DNA of 64,000 bases from Chloroflexota bacterium (GCA_018004935.1 JAGNBF010000015.1:33992-97991), one strand, 5' to 3'. Positions 42,666 to 52,368 are shown, numbered from the stretch's first letter. A program made the numbers and translations. Notes: a model not told the origin generated them from the letters alone.

Positions 42666-43748
42666 ATGAAATTCGCCTTCCCTTCCCTTTTTACCTGTAT
42701 CCTGGTCGTTGGCCTCGCGGCCGCGTGCCAAAACCAACCGGACCCCCTTCCCCTGACCCCCGTTCCATCCCCCAACCTGACCATCCAGGCAAGTGAAGAA
42801 GCACTTTATCCCCCTTATTACAATGGCCTGCTGGTGTGGGGTGGGTTTGTCTACTTTGGTTATGGGCAAGAACTCTATTGGCTAGAGGTAAGCGATCCCA
42901 CCCAACCGGTCTTAAGAGGCCACCTGACACTCCCTAACCGGTTAACGCACATCACCCTGAACGGGGATCAGGCCCAGCTTATCCTCACAACCCCTAGCGG
43001 AAGCAGTAGTGCGACTTTGGCTGATGGCTGGCAACAGTTAGATTTGAGTGAACCACCGCGGCCGCATCTCACCACCTTTTATGATTCTCCGCTTAATCTA
43101 CGCCATATTCTCATTTATCGGGATACCGCCTTTCTCGCCACGAGCGAAACGGCCTTAATTCGTCTGGATCTCAGCAACGCGGCCGCGCCCCGTACCCTCA
43201 GCCCTATCGGCAACTTTGAGGGGAGTCTGTGGGCGTTGGGTCTCTACGACCATTACCTGTTGGTGGAGTCGGCCTGGTGTTTACGCAGTTGTAGCAGTAC
43301 CCTCAACGTTCTAGACGCGGCCGCGCCACAACAACCCCTCAGTCAATATGCCCACTACGGCGCATTTCCCACCCTGCTGGTTCATCCCCCCCATGTCATT
43401 CTCGCCGGGAGCACCATTCACACTCTTGACCTGACCCGGCCAGAACAGCCCACTCTGGTCGCTGAACTAGAGGTTCCGGCCTTTATCACCAGTGCCGTAA
43501 AGCAAGGCGACTGGCTTTATGCCGCCACTGGCTCTGGCCTTATCACCTTTAACCTGAGCCAGATGGAGCAACCCCAACAAGTGAACCAACAACTTGAGAC
43601 CCTCTACCTGAACCAGATCAGCTACGATGGGGATCTTTTGGCGGTTATCGCTCCGCAGTCGGGCCTTTATCTTTTTTCACTCACCGACCCGGCCGCCCCC
43701 CGGCCATTGGCCTATTTTCAATTACCCGTGCCAGGAGATACACCTTAA
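42666..43748 (+). CDS. Lipoprotein with LVIVD-like beta-propeller repeats
   Basis: 360 residues. The signal peptide ends LAAAC with lipobox Cys at 21. The rest is made of repeats of the type LxWLEVSDPTQPVLRG, LIRLDLSNAAAPRTL, IHTLDLTRPEQPTLVAEL and LYLFSLTDPAAPRPLAY, which match the LVIVD propeller motif. It is anchored outside the cell membrane and the ligand is unknown. The ATG lacks a Shine-Dalgarno site and a TATGCT hexamer ends six bases upstream, so it may be leaderless. The glycoside hydrolase gene starts one base after its stop codon, so the two are very likely co-translated. Confidence 0.82.
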   Translation: MKFAFPSLFTCILVVGLAAACQNQPDPLPLTPVPSPNLTIQASEEALYPPYYNGLLVWGGFVYFGYGQELYWLEVSDPTQPVLRGHLTLPNRLTHITLNGDQAQLILTTPSGSSSATLADGWQQLDLSEPPRPHLTTFYDSPLNLRHILIYRDTAFLATSETALIRLDLSNAAAPRTLSPIGNFEGSLWALGLYDHYLLVESAWCLRSCSSTLNVLDAAAPQQPLSQYAHYGAFPTLLVHPPHVILAGSTIHTLDLTRPEQPTLVAELEVPAFITSAVKQGDWLYAATGSGLITFNLSQMEQPQQVNQQLETLYLNQISYDGDLLAVIAPQSGLYLFSLTDPAAPRPLAYFQLPVPGDTP

Positions 43749-43749
43749 A

Positions 43750-44982
43750 ATGACGGGGAAATTTTTTGCTACCACAAGAACGCAAACAACCAGGTGGCTG
43801 GGGTTGGTTCTGCTGATGTTCGCGGCCGCGTTTGGCCTCATCTGGTTATCTAAACCAACCAACCTGTGGCACAAACGCCCTATCCTGACCTGGAACGCGG
43901 CCGCGGTTGGCACTGGTTGCGGGCGCTTTCTTCCCCTGCCACCCCACCCCAAACAGTATCCCCACCCTTCACCCTTCACTCCCCCCTCGTCCATCCTACC
44001 GCCTCGCCCACCTCGTTATGCCGTCCATACCCTCTACCTGGATGACACCGTGGCCCACCTGGCCGCCGAAGCCGGATTCGATACGATTGTGCAGGTTTTT
44101 CCCTGGAGCGAAATCAACCCGGAGCGCGGCCGCATTGTCTGGCGTGCCCCCGATGATATGGTGCAAAACGCCCAGCGGTATGGTCTCAACCTCATCATCC
44201 GGCTCGACATGCCCCCCGAATGGGCCAAACGAGATGTTACAGCCGGTGTCCCCTTCGATCTACCTGCCTACGCCGATTACATAACCGCCGTCGCCAGCCG
44301 TTACCGGGGCCTCATCCGGGGGTACATCATCTGGAATGAACCCAACCTGGCCGCCGAATGGAGCCATTCCGGGGGTAACCTGCCCGACCATTTCCAACGG
44401 TACGACGGCTGGGTGGCCGATCCCGCCGACTACGTAGGAGTTTTGGGGGTGGCAAAGGAGCGCCTGCACCAGGCAGATCCCACAGCCCTGGTGATCGGGG
44501 GTGGGCTGGCTCCCACCAACGAAAATTCCCCCCGAGCGATGGACGACCGCCTCTTTTTACAGGCGATGTTAGCGGCGGGGGCGGCTGATTGCTTTGACAT
44601 CCTGGCCGTCCATGATTATGGTTATGGTCTCAGCCCAGATAGCCACCGCACTGTCCAATCGGGCCTCAACCTGGCCCGTATTACCTATCTCCACGACATT
44701 CTGCTGGCCTATAACACCCCTAAACCCGTATGGATTACCGAATTGGGTTACACCATTCATCCTGGTGATCAACCGGCTGTCTCCGCCGAGCTACAAGCAG
44801 AATACCTTTTGGGCGCACGGCAACGCGTGGCTCAAGAATGGCCCTGGGTCAAACTGTTTACTGTGTGGAATCTGGTTTATGGCCGTGCCCCAGAAGATGA
44901 AATGAGCGGCTTTAGTCTGATCAACCCCGATGGAACTCCCCGACTGGCCTATCGGCTGTGGCAAACTGTCGGGGAAAGATAG
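43750..44982 (+). CDS. Exported clan GH-A glycoside hydrolase-like protein
   Basis: 410 residues. An N-terminal membrane anchor or signal (~16-35) is followed by a Pro-rich linker (~62-90) and a TIM-barrel domain. The acid/base Glu is E197 in IIWNEPNL and the nucleophile is E331 in VWITELGYT, the ~134-residue spacing usual in clan GH-A (GH5/GH39-like). FDILAVHDYGYGLSPDSHR and FTVWNLVYG are also family-like. It probably cleaves or remodels a surface or environmental glycan. Located one base after the lipoprotein gene. Five or so kb before the polysaccharide cluster but separated from it by a large non-coding interval. Confidence 0.82.
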   Translation: MTGKFFATTRTQTTRWLGLVLLMFAAAFGLIWLSKPTNLWHKRPILTWNAAAVGTGCGRFLPLPPHPKQYPHPSPFTPPSSILPPRPPRYAVHTLYLDDTVAHLAAEAGFDTIVQVFPWSEINPERGRIVWRAPDDMVQNAQRYGLNLIIRLDMPPEWAKRDVTAGVPFDLPAYADYITAVASRYRGLIRGYIIWNEPNLAAEWSHSGGNLPDHFQRYDGWVADPADYVGVLGVAKERLHQADPTALVIGGGLAPTNENSPRAMDDRLFLQAMLAAGAADCFDILAVHDYGYGLSPDSHRTVQSGLNLARITYLHDILLAYNTPKPVWITELGYTIHPGDQPAVSAELQAEYLLGARQRVAQEWPWVKLFTVWNLVYGRAPEDEMSGFSLINPDGTPRLAYRLWQTVGER

Positions 44983-45044
44983 CTTAGGGTTCGCTCAAAA
45001 TTAAGTTGGGGGGCACGGTCAGGAGACCAGCCACAGCAAATTCA

Positions 45045-45165
45045 AAAGTGATTCTTTGGGGTTTCGTGGCGTACGGGCAACCCTTGTGGTTGCCCCACAC
45101 GGGGCAGGCACAAGGCCAGCCCGTACATCTGCTGTCAACCCCTGAATTCCCAAACACCCAAATTT
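45045..45165. repeat. Repeat family C copy
   Basis: GGGCAACCCTTGTGGTTGCCC and GGGCAGGCACAAGGCCAGCCC words between inverted outer ends, reverse orientation relative to the copy at 45838. Confidence 0.75.
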
Positions 45166-45837
45166 ACCTGGTATATTTGATCTTTGTATCTTGACTTATG
45201 GGTTAATTTCTCGGCATAATAAACTTGAGTACTAGACTCGAACAAATTGATAGGCTGAAAATATAGGATTTACGCGATTGCTCGAGCCGGTCTTCTGACC
45301 GTGTTCGTGGGGCTTTGGTAGGGATACCGGCCACAACACGTAACGCCTAAACAGGAGAATTCAGGGTAGGAGTATGTATATATAGACGGTTTTATAGAAA
45401 ACCCTGATTCTTACTATCGGATTGTTCACATCACCCTTCATTGTTCCCTATCCATTACAGCCTTGTTCTTTAACAATCCAAACCTTTGAGTTGGCCATCA
45501 TATGGTGTGAGGCGGTAAATGCTCATGTTGGGGTATGGTAAAGATTAGCATTTTCATTCCTTCATTCACAGAAATCATTCTTTATGTGATACGGACTTAT
45601 TAGTCACCATCCCCCCACTCCTGGGCATTTTCTGCCACCCAAGACGGATAGCTGTGCGTTCCCGTTGTGCCAAACCCAGAATTAGTGTCTGCCAGTTTGG
45701 TAGGTATTGGGATACCCAGGGATCGTTTCCCTGAATTACAACGCGGCCGCATAGCGATATGTTTCCCGTTTCAAACCGGAACAGTGGGAAACATACAGTT
45801 CACTATCCTTTCGCTTTCCCAAATCGGAGTGTATTGA

Positions 45838-45970
45838 GGTTCTTTGGAAATTCAAGGGGTTGACACCAGATGTAAGGGCTGGCCTTGTGCCTGCCCCGTT
45901 TGGAGCAACCACAAGGGTTGCCCGTACCCCATCGATCACCCTACGAAATCCCAAAGACCCCAAATTGATT
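45838..45970. repeat. Repeat family C copy
   Basis: GTTGACACCAGATGTAAGG, GGCCTTGTGCCTGCCCC, GCAACCACAAGGGTTGCCC and CTACGAAATCCCAAAGACCC in order, matching 1342-1437. Confidence 0.8.
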
Positions 45971-46753
45971 GGACCTGAATATCAGATGAAAACACTCCCC
46001 CCTTCATTCTGCGGACTACTTAAACATACAGCGATAGTTAGTTCAACATCCCCACCATCTCCCAAAAAACAATCAGTTCATACTGATGTTTATAAATTTC
46101 CCCCTTACCCCCATTAAAAGTCGCCCAACCTTTTTACCCCATACCCCACTTTACACCCACCGGAACCTAAAACAATACCCCTAAACTCTCTCAGCAGGGT
46201 CGTTCTCTGTTCCCCAAAGGATCTGTTTACTCTTTAAATCACTCTGTGTCACCGCATTTGTGACACCAAAACTATTCATTACTGGCAAAGGCATAATCAG
46301 CCATTTTCTATCTGGGTTTTCGTGGTCTGCGCCACGAAAACCCGGGCTGTAGGATTTTCCCCTTCCCTCTCACCTGGCACATACGACAAGGGCGCGGCCG
46401 CGAAGAACATTAAGTCCTTTGTTGAATCCTTTTTTGATTCTTTATGTTATATAGAGAACACAGAAACCAAAACACCATCATTCACCCGGGAAAACCAGAC
46501 GATTCCTATTCTCGTCTTCAGGCAATCATCTGGCCAGGGTGCCATTACCGGCCCCCAAAAACATTTCTTGTAGCTCACAGGTGTAACTCATCGTACTTCT
46601 TCTGTATCTCTACGAGTGGGGTACGGCTCTGCCTGAGCTTGAGGACGTATATCGTTACCTTCTTCTTTTATTCTGGCGAGTCCAGATGGGGCCTATTTCA
46701 GATTAGCACATTAAAACAAGGTGCAACTCTGGATTAAGGAAAGAGAGGCTTCC

Positions 46754-47656
46754 ATGAAAAAACTTAATTGGTCTTTGGCAAAATTGTTAATCACATTGAC
46801 CATCTTCTTTAACATCGAGCGCGTGGATTTCAATCAGAACCACATCAACAATGGCATTGATATCCACTCCTTTGTTTATATTCTCGGTGTTAGTGCAGTT
46901 TTAGCCATCATTTTTTGGCCTGTCCTGGCGCAATGGTCATTTTCCCGGCTGGCGGCCCTGTGGCTGATGTTTTTCCTCATCTTCAAACTCTTCGGCCTGG
47001 TAGAGCGGCCTTTTCTCGGCAACTTATACACCTATTTAACCCTTACCGAAGGTTCTTTTATCCTGCTTTTGGTGTATCAAGCTCACCAGGTTGCCCTGGC
47101 CCATCGGGCTATTTTTGAACTGGCAGAATATATCACACTGGCAGAGGCGGGGGTTCACCTACCCACCCTTGATGAAGCCAGTTCCAAAATTCGCCGCGAA
47201 ATGACCCGTAGCCGTTATTACCATCGGCCCTTAAGCGTTCTCGTTCTCCGTCCAGAAAAACTGAGTCTGGTCGAGGCGATTCCGCAAATGATGGAAGAAA
47301 TTCAAAATACGATTGCCGAACGTTGTTTGACCGTCAAACTGGCGCATGTCATCGGCGAAGAATTACGGGTCGTAGATACGATTCTAGAAGATAGGGAAAA
47401 TAGCCGTTTTGTGGTGCTCTGCCCGGAGATAGATGGATATGGCACCAACCTGTTGGCGGAGCACATTCGCCAGATGGTACAAAACCGTTTGGGTTTAACG
47501 TTACAGTATGGTCTGGCATCCTTCCCGGATGAAGCCATTACCTTTGACTCTTTAGTCACAGAAGCCACGAATAAACTTAAAACTGTTCAGGAAGAACCCG
47601 TTCTTGATAGGTCTAGACCGGTAGCGGTGGAAGCGTTACGGGCGATGGGTGATTGA
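46754..47656 (+). CDS. Membrane protein with degenerate GGDEF-like domain
   Basis: 300 residues with about four membrane segments in the first ~110 (for example 40-60, 65-82 and 95-112). The remainder (~128-285) aligns by eye with a GGDEF fold: REMTRSRYYHRPLSVLVLRPE matches the start. The catalytic GGDEF position reads EDRENSRFVVLCPE at 212-225. TLQYGLASFPDEAITFDSLVTEATNKL matches the C-terminal part. The catalytic residues are absent, so cyclase activity is unlikely; a ligand-binding or scaffold role is possible. GAGAGG precedes the ATG. First gene of the polysaccharide cluster. Confidence 0.65.
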   Translation: MKKLNWSLAKLLITLTIFFNIERVDFNQNHINNGIDIHSFVYILGVSAVLAIIFWPVLAQWSFSRLAALWLMFFLIFKLFGLVERPFLGNLYTYLTLTEGSFILLLVYQAHQVALAHRAIFELAEYITLAEAGVHLPTLDEASSKIRREMTRSRYYHRPLSVLVLRPEKLSLVEAIPQMMEEIQNTIAERCLTVKLAHVIGEELRVVDTILEDRENSRFVVLCPEIDGYGTNLLAEHIRQMVQNRLGLTLQYGLASFPDEAITFDSLVTEATNKLKTVQEEPVLDRSRPVAVEALRAMGD

Positions 47657-47740
47657 GGAATGAGGAGAAATTAGGGGGCACTCACAGGAACTGTGAGAAT
47701 TGTTTTCCGTACTCAGTGCTATTTTTCAAGGAGGTAGCCA

Positions 47741-48502
47741 ATGGCACGGTTGTATTCGATCAATCAGGTTTACGAAAATGGTCAGGGCCAGGCTCCCAAC
47801 AAGCATATTCTTTCCTCTTTGTTGGTTTCGCCCCAGCCCCATTTGGCGGGGATGGCCTGGTGGCAGGATATTCGCCCAGAAAATCATTGGCTTCAGGGTA
47901 AAACTTACCGTCGGGCCAAGCGGCTAATGGATGTGGCTATGGTAGTAGGGTCATTGCCGCTCTTATTGCCTTTATTTTTGCTGTGCGCCTTGCTCATCAA
48001 AATTGAATCACCGGGTGGCCCGGTGATGTTCCGGCAAAAACGAACGGGTAAGGGGGGTAGGGCTTTTCTCATGTACAAGTTCCGGACGATGGTGCCCAAT
48101 GCGGAAGCGTTGAAAAAGGAATTGGCCCATCTCAATGAGTTGCAATGGCCCGATTTTAAGATCACGAATGATCCGCGCATTACGCGGGTGGGTCGTTTTT
48201 TGCGCAAGACAAGCCTGGATGAGTTGCCCCAGCTTTTGAATGTGTTCCAAGGAGAAATGAGTCTGGTAGGGCCACGCCCCACATCTTTTTTACCGGAGAC
48301 GTATGAGTTATGGCAAACAGAGCGGCTGGATATTTTGCCGGGGTTAACGGGGTTATGGCAGATTATAGGCCGGGGTTCGATGGAGTTCGATGAGCGGGTG
48401 CGACTAGATGTGGCTTATATTGAACGACGCTGTATCTGGTTGGATGTGCAGATTTTGTTCCGCACAGTGACGGCAGTTCTGCAACAAAGAGGGGCGCACT
48501 AA
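47741..48502 (+). CDS. Initiating sugar-phosphate transferase (undecaprenyl-phosphate type)
   Basis: 253 residues. It starts with an ~58-residue cytoplasmic segment, then the membrane helix after YRRAKRLMDVAMV. The conserved bacterial sugar-transferase core follows, with MFRQKRTGKGGRAFLMYKFRTM, RKTSLDELPQLLNVFQGEMSLVGPRP and LPGLTGLWQIIGRG. It is the short, monotopic WcaJ/PglC-like catalytic domain that loads a sugar-1-phosphate onto the lipid carrier. AAGGAGGT precedes the ATG with good spacing. Its stop overlaps the next start by one base (TAATG). Confidence 0.92.
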   Translation: MARLYSINQVYENGQGQAPNKHILSSLLVSPQPHLAGMAWWQDIRPENHWLQGKTYRRAKRLMDVAMVVGSLPLLLPLFLLCALLIKIESPGGPVMFRQKRTGKGGRAFLMYKFRTMVPNAEALKKELAHLNELQWPDFKITNDPRITRVGRFLRKTSLDELPQLLNVFQGEMSLVGPRPTSFLPETYELWQTERLDILPGLTGLWQIIGRGSMEFDERVRLDVAYIERRCIWLDVQILFRTVTAVLQQRGAH

Positions 48503-49770
48503 TGCGGGGAAAGATTGCTTATGTGATGTCCCGTTTTCCCCATTTGCCGGAAACGTTCATTCTGCGCGAGATGAATGAACTAGAACGGCAAGGGTGGACG
48601 ATTGCCCTGTATCCCCTGGTGCTACAGGCGCAAACGGTGGTTCACGCGGCCGCGAAACCCTGGTTGCCACGAGCTAAATACTTGCCCTATCTCTCTGGGG
48701 GAATTGGTCTTGCCAACCGTCAGGCTTTCCGCCAGTACCCTGGGGCTTATCTACACCTGTGGGGGCGCACCTTTCAGGAAAACCTGCATAACCCTAACTT
48801 GCTTCTACGCGCCCTGGCCCTGTTTCCGAAGGCCGTGGCCGCGGCCGCGCAGATGCAAGCCGAAGGCATTACCCATATTCATGCCCACTACGCCACCCAC
48901 CCCGCCTTCTTTGCCTGGCTCATCCACCAGCTAACCGGCATCAACTACAGCATTACCGTCCATGCCCATGACATCTTTGTACGCACTGCCATGCTGGCTA
49001 CCAAATTACGGGAAGCCAGCTTCATTGCCGCCATCTCCGCCTATAACCGGGATTACCTCAGCCAAAAAGTGGGGCAATGGGTTCACGACAAAACATACAT
49101 CATCCATTGCGGCATCATCCCCGAAGATTATCGCCCCCGCCTGAAACCCGCCCAACCCCATGAACGCCTGGAGATTCTCAGCATCGGTAGCTTACAGCCC
49201 TACAAAGGCCACCAATTCCTCATCCAGGCTTGTGCCCTCTTACGGGACAAAGGCATCCCCTTTCACTGCCGCATCATCGGCGAAGGGGAAGAACGTCCCG
49301 CCCTCACCCTGTTATACACCCAATTGGGCCTGGAAAACCAGGTTCAGTTATTAGGGGCACAACCCCAAGAGCGTGTGGCTGAGCTTTTGCCCACGGCCAA
49401 TTGTTATGTCCAGCCCAGCATTATCACCCCATCAGGCAAAATGGAAGGAATTCCCGTGGCCCTTATGGAAGCTCTGGCTTGTTGCCTGCCGGTAATAGCC
49501 ACAGAACTCTCTGGTGTGCCGGAACTGATCAAAACACACGAAACAGGCCGCCTCGTCCCACCAGCCGATGCGCCCGCCCTGGCCAATGCCCTGGCGGAGA
49601 CCTTTGTAACACCCCATCAAAGTTTCAACATGGCCCTGACCGGTCAGGCATTGGTGCTCAAACAGTTTCACTTACAAGACAATGTAAGCAAATTGGCTTC
49701 ACTTTTTGACCTGTATGCTGGCTTACACCCCATTGCACTCTCCACCCAGCCAGCTCCTTCCTGGCAATAG
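48502..49770 (+). CDS. Glycosyltransferase family 4 (WcaL-like)
   Basis: 422 residues. The N-terminal acceptor domain starts KIAYVMSRFPHLPETFILREM, as in colanic-acid WcaL-like enzymes. The C-terminal GT-B donor domain has ILSIGSLQPYKGH, the CRIIGEGEE strand and an EX7E motif in MEGIPVALMEALA. It adds a sugar to the growing lipid-linked unit. Translation is coupled to the sugar transferase by TAATG overlap. Confidence 0.9.
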   Translation: MRGKIAYVMSRFPHLPETFILREMNELERQGWTIALYPLVLQAQTVVHAAAKPWLPRAKYLPYLSGGIGLANRQAFRQYPGAYLHLWGRTFQENLHNPNLLLRALALFPKAVAAAAQMQAEGITHIHAHYATHPAFFAWLIHQLTGINYSITVHAHDIFVRTAMLATKLREASFIAAISAYNRDYLSQKVGQWVHDKTYIIHCGIIPEDYRPRLKPAQPHERLEILSIGSLQPYKGHQFLIQACALLRDKGIPFHCRIIGEGEERPALTLLYTQLGLENQVQLLGAQPQERVAELLPTANCYVQPSIITPSGKMEGIPVALMEALACCLPVIATELSGVPELIKTHETGRLVPPADAPALANALAETFVTPHQSFNMALTGQALVLKQFHLQDNVSKLASLFDLYAGLHPIALSTQPAPSWQ

Positions 49771-49799
49771 ATGTGTTTTGTGTCTACACAGGTGGTACA

Positions 49800-50040
49800 C
49801 GGCTCTGCCTGAGCTTGTCGAAGCCTGAGCTTGTCGAAGGCGGAGCCAGGCTTTGACAAACTCAGCCTCCGAGGGCATGTATCGTTACTGTGTTTTAGGG
49901 CCTGTGAAAATTTGCAGGCTCTTTGGGAATTCAGGGAGTTGACACCATATGTACGGACTGGTCTTGTGCCTGCTCCGTGTGGGGCAATCACAAGGCTTGC
50001 CCGTACCCCACGAAATCCCGAAGACCCAAATTGCAGAATG
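49800..50040. repeat. Family F hairpins followed by a family C copy
   Basis: CCTGAGCTTGTCGAAG is repeated twice at 49810-49840, followed by its partner GGCTTTGACAAACTCAGCC. Family C occupies 49918-50035 (GTTGACACCATATGTACGG to CGAAATCCCGAAGACCC). Nothing coding in 49771-50072. Confidence 0.75.
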
Positions 50041-50072
50041 CTCAAATTGAGAATGGCGGCAAAGGATCAGAT

Positions 50073-50873
50073 ATGGACAACCATCAATTTATTTTTATCG
50101 GTGGGTTACACCGGAGTGGTACCAGCATTTTATTCAAAACGCTTCGGGATCATCCGCAGATTAGTGGGTTTTACAACACCCAGGTTCCTGAAGATGAGGG
50201 GCAACATTTACAAACGGTGATACCCCCGGCGAAGGCGTTTGGGGGGGCCGGGCTGTTTGGTTTCCACCCCGAAGCCACTCTGGATGAAACATCACCGCTT
50301 GTGACGGCCGAAAGTCGGGCAACGCTTTGGCGTGAATGGTCGCCATACTGGGATTTACGTAAACCTTTTTTGCTGGAAAAATCGCTACCCAACCTGATCC
50401 GTACCCGCTTTTTGCAAGCATTATTTCCCCAAGCCTATTTTATTATCCTGCTCCGCCACCCCATCCCTGTCACCTTAGCGACAAAAAAATGGCGGCCGCG
50501 ACGCCCGCTCATCTCACTCTTATCCCATTGGTTTGTCTGCCACGAGCGGTTTCAGCAGGATAAGTCCCATTTACGGCACGTACTTATGATCCGGTACGAA
50601 GATTTTGTCGCTAACCCGGCACCTGTTTTAGGGGAGATATGGCGTTTTTTGGGCGTTGCACCCATGCCCCAACATAAGCAGGAGATACGATCAAATATCA
50701 ACGGTAAATATTTCCAGCAGTGGCAACAGTTAGAAAATGGTCTGCTTGGTCGCTTCTATGCCCGGTATATGACAGCCCGGTTTGAAGCACGAGCGGCTCA
50801 ATTTGGCTACAGCCTGAAGACGGGGGCTGTTCAGCCAGCCACGGCCATCAATACGGAAGCCAGTTTGGTGTGA
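50073..50873 (+). CDS. Sulfotransferase (PAPS-dependent type), first of three
   Basis: 266 residues. The 5'-phosphosulfate-binding loop is HRSGTS at 13-18. An ILLRHPIPVTLA motif (~136-147) fits the 3'-phosphate site, and VLMIRYEDFVANPAPVLGEIWRFLG is typical of the family. It probably sulfates a sugar of the exopolysaccharide. AAAGGATCAG precedes the ATG at 50073; the upstream frame to 49923 is repeat sequence. Confidence 0.82.
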   Translation: MDNHQFIFIGGLHRSGTSILFKTLRDHPQISGFYNTQVPEDEGQHLQTVIPPAKAFGGAGLFGFHPEATLDETSPLVTAESRATLWREWSPYWDLRKPFLLEKSLPNLIRTRFLQALFPQAYFIILLRHPIPVTLATKKWRPRRPLISLLSHWFVCHERFQQDKSHLRHVLMIRYEDFVANPAPVLGEIWRFLGVAPMPQHKQEIRSNINGKYFQQWQQLENGLLGRFYARYMTARFEARAAQFGYSLKTGAVQPATAINTEASLV

Positions 50874-50879
50874 AGTTAG

Positions 50880-50973
50880 GTAAGCGTTCAGTCCCTCTGG
50901 TGAGAAAGCCTTCCGAAGGTTTCGGGAAAGGTGCTGACCAGTAGAACAAACCTTCGGAAGGGTGAACACTTAC
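50880..50973. repeat. Short element with family B-type ends but a different hairpin core
   Basis: Ends GTAAGCGTTCAG and TGAACACTTAC resemble family B termini. The core arms CCTTCCGAAGGTT (50909-50921) and AACCTTCGGAAGG (50949-50961) pair perfectly and occur nowhere else in the window. A degenerate family C remnant follows at ~51005-51130. Confidence 0.65.
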
Positions 50974-51160
50974 GAAGTTAGTAATCATTCGCAATTCACT
51001 TATGAATTAGTTTGGGTCCTTGGGATTTTGTGGGGTGATCGGTAGCGTAGGGGCAACGTTTGTGGCTGTCCTCGAGGGGACATCCCCATTCAGCCACACC
51101 CGGCGAATGCCCAAAGAACCGGACCTCACTTTTGGACTCTGGCTAAGAGGAGCGCTTATT

Positions 51161-52300
51161 GTGATTCGTTTAAAAATGTATTTACAGGCCCTATGGCAGA
51201 ACTGGTGGATCATTGCTTTGACGGTAATTGCCGCCGTTGGGGTAACGTTGTTCATCAATTTGCTTACCCAACCGGTTTACCGCACACGTCTGCAATTGCT
51301 GATCGTGCCGAATATGTTGGATTTTGAGGGGCGAGATCTCATTTATAGTCTGGATACCCTGGATCAACGTTCGATTGTGGCGACTTATGTGGAAGTGCTG
51401 AATAGTAGCCGCATCCGGCGCGAGGCGGTGAGCCAGGTAGGGCTGGAACCGGACGCGGCCGCGCCATATCAACTTTCGGCTGTGGCTTTGCCTGAAGCCA
51501 ATGTGTTAGAGCTGGCCGCAGAAGGGCCTGAACCGGATGTAGCGGCGGAGTTAGCCAACGCGGCCGCGGCGAGCACCATTCATTACTTCAGTGAAACCTA
51601 CGATATTTACCGTATTGAACTCCTCGACCCAGCCACCGTGCCCAACAATCCCATCAGCCCTACCCCAGTGCGCGACGCCTCACTGGCTTTGATCATGGGT
51701 CTGGTGTTGGGGGGCGTTCTGGCTATCTTCCGCGATCAGATTCGCCAGCCATTGCTAGACACGTTGCGCCAATGGAATGCTCAGGATCGTGCCTCTACGG
51801 CGTTTACGCAACCCTATTTGCGCCATCGTTTGGGCCAGCTACTCAGTGCTGATGGTGAAAACCTGGTCGCCGGGATTGTGCGCCTGGATGGCCTGAACGG
51901 CCTGGAATTGCCACCCTCTATCCGGCAAGATCTGTTACGCCACATTGTTAATATGATGCGGGATGAGCTACGCGGCCGCGATCTCATTGGCCGTTGGGAT
52001 GACATCAGTTTTTCCGTCATATTACGCAGTATCCACACCCCTGAAGAAGCCCGGCAAAAGCTAGACCATTTACAACAGATCCTCTCCCACCCCATGGAAG
52101 TTTATCCCGGCGGCGAACTCATTAACCTGGCCCCCCGCATTGCCGCCGTACTCAACCAGAACAATGACACCGTGTCTTCACTCACCCAACGGCTAGAAGT
52201 ATCTATGGTGCAGGCCAGCAAAAATGGCCGCGAACCGGTCATTTACGGCCACAATAACCATTATGCCCCTGAGAACCCAGAAGAGGAACGAGATTCGTAA
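51161..52300 (+). CDS. Wzz-like chain-length protein fused to a degenerate GGDEF-like domain
   Basis: 379 residues from a GTG start that follows GAGGAG at good spacing; the open frame extends further upstream without support. TM1 (~14-34, WWIIALTVIAAVGVTLF) and TM2 (~172-190) bracket a Wzz-type periplasmic domain with VYRTRLQLLIVP and the Pro-rich TVPNNPISPTP before TM2. Residues ~235-375 are cytoplasmic and look like a GGDEF fold: LIGRWDDISFSVILRS replaces the R-[YW]-GGDEF motif. No tyrosine-kinase domain is present. It probably controls polysaccharide length, and the extra domain may sense a ligand. Confidence 0.72.
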   Translation: MIRLKMYLQALWQNWWIIALTVIAAVGVTLFINLLTQPVYRTRLQLLIVPNMLDFEGRDLIYSLDTLDQRSIVATYVEVLNSSRIRREAVSQVGLEPDAAAPYQLSAVALPEANVLELAAEGPEPDVAAELANAAAASTIHYFSETYDIYRIELLDPATVPNNPISPTPVRDASLALIMGLVLGGVLAIFRDQIRQPLLDTLRQWNAQDRASTAFTQPYLRHRLGQLLSADGENLVAGIVRLDGLNGLELPPSIRQDLLRHIVNMMRDELRGRDLIGRWDDISFSVILRSIHTPEEARQKLDHLQQILSHPMEVYPGGELINLAPRIAAVLNQNNDTVSSLTQRLEVSMVQASKNGREPVIYGHNNHYAPENPEEERDS

Positions 52301-52304
52301 AAAT

Positions 52305-52368
52305 ATAACTTCCCGGTTTAGACCTGACAGGTTTCGGAAACCTGTCAGGTCTTGACGGAACTTAATCT
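52305..52368. repeat. Family D palindrome
   Basis: GACCTGACAGGTTTCGGAAACCTGTCAGGTC with flanks AACTTCCCGGTTTA and GACGGAACTTA, as at 16321, 20815 and 60222. It separates the Wzz-like gene from the next sulfotransferase. Confidence 0.85.

Larger units (their letters stand above)
44983..46753. other. 1.77-kb gene-free interval before the polysaccharide cluster
   Basis: Two family C repeats (45045-45165 and 45838-45970), GGCCGGT palindrome words at ~45012 and ~45290-45335, and a perfect 10-bp-arm hairpin TATGTTTCCC/GGGAAACATA at 45758-45795. Two of the three intergenic GCGGCCGC sites (45743 and 46394) are here. Short open frames at 45860-46117 and 46322-46573 lack ribosome sites and recognisable motifs. 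Probably carries the promoter of the cluster, but I cannot place it. Confidence 0.6.

Noticed and set aside
45758..45795. Lone sequence starting GTTTCCC and ending GGGAAAC that resembles a CRISPR repeat
   Set aside because: It is single-copy in the window, with no second repeat at spacer distance. Recorded only as a hairpin.
46322..46737. Two overlapping short open frames before the polysaccharide cluster
   Set aside because: No ribosome site, no recognisable motif, and composition unlike the neighbours.
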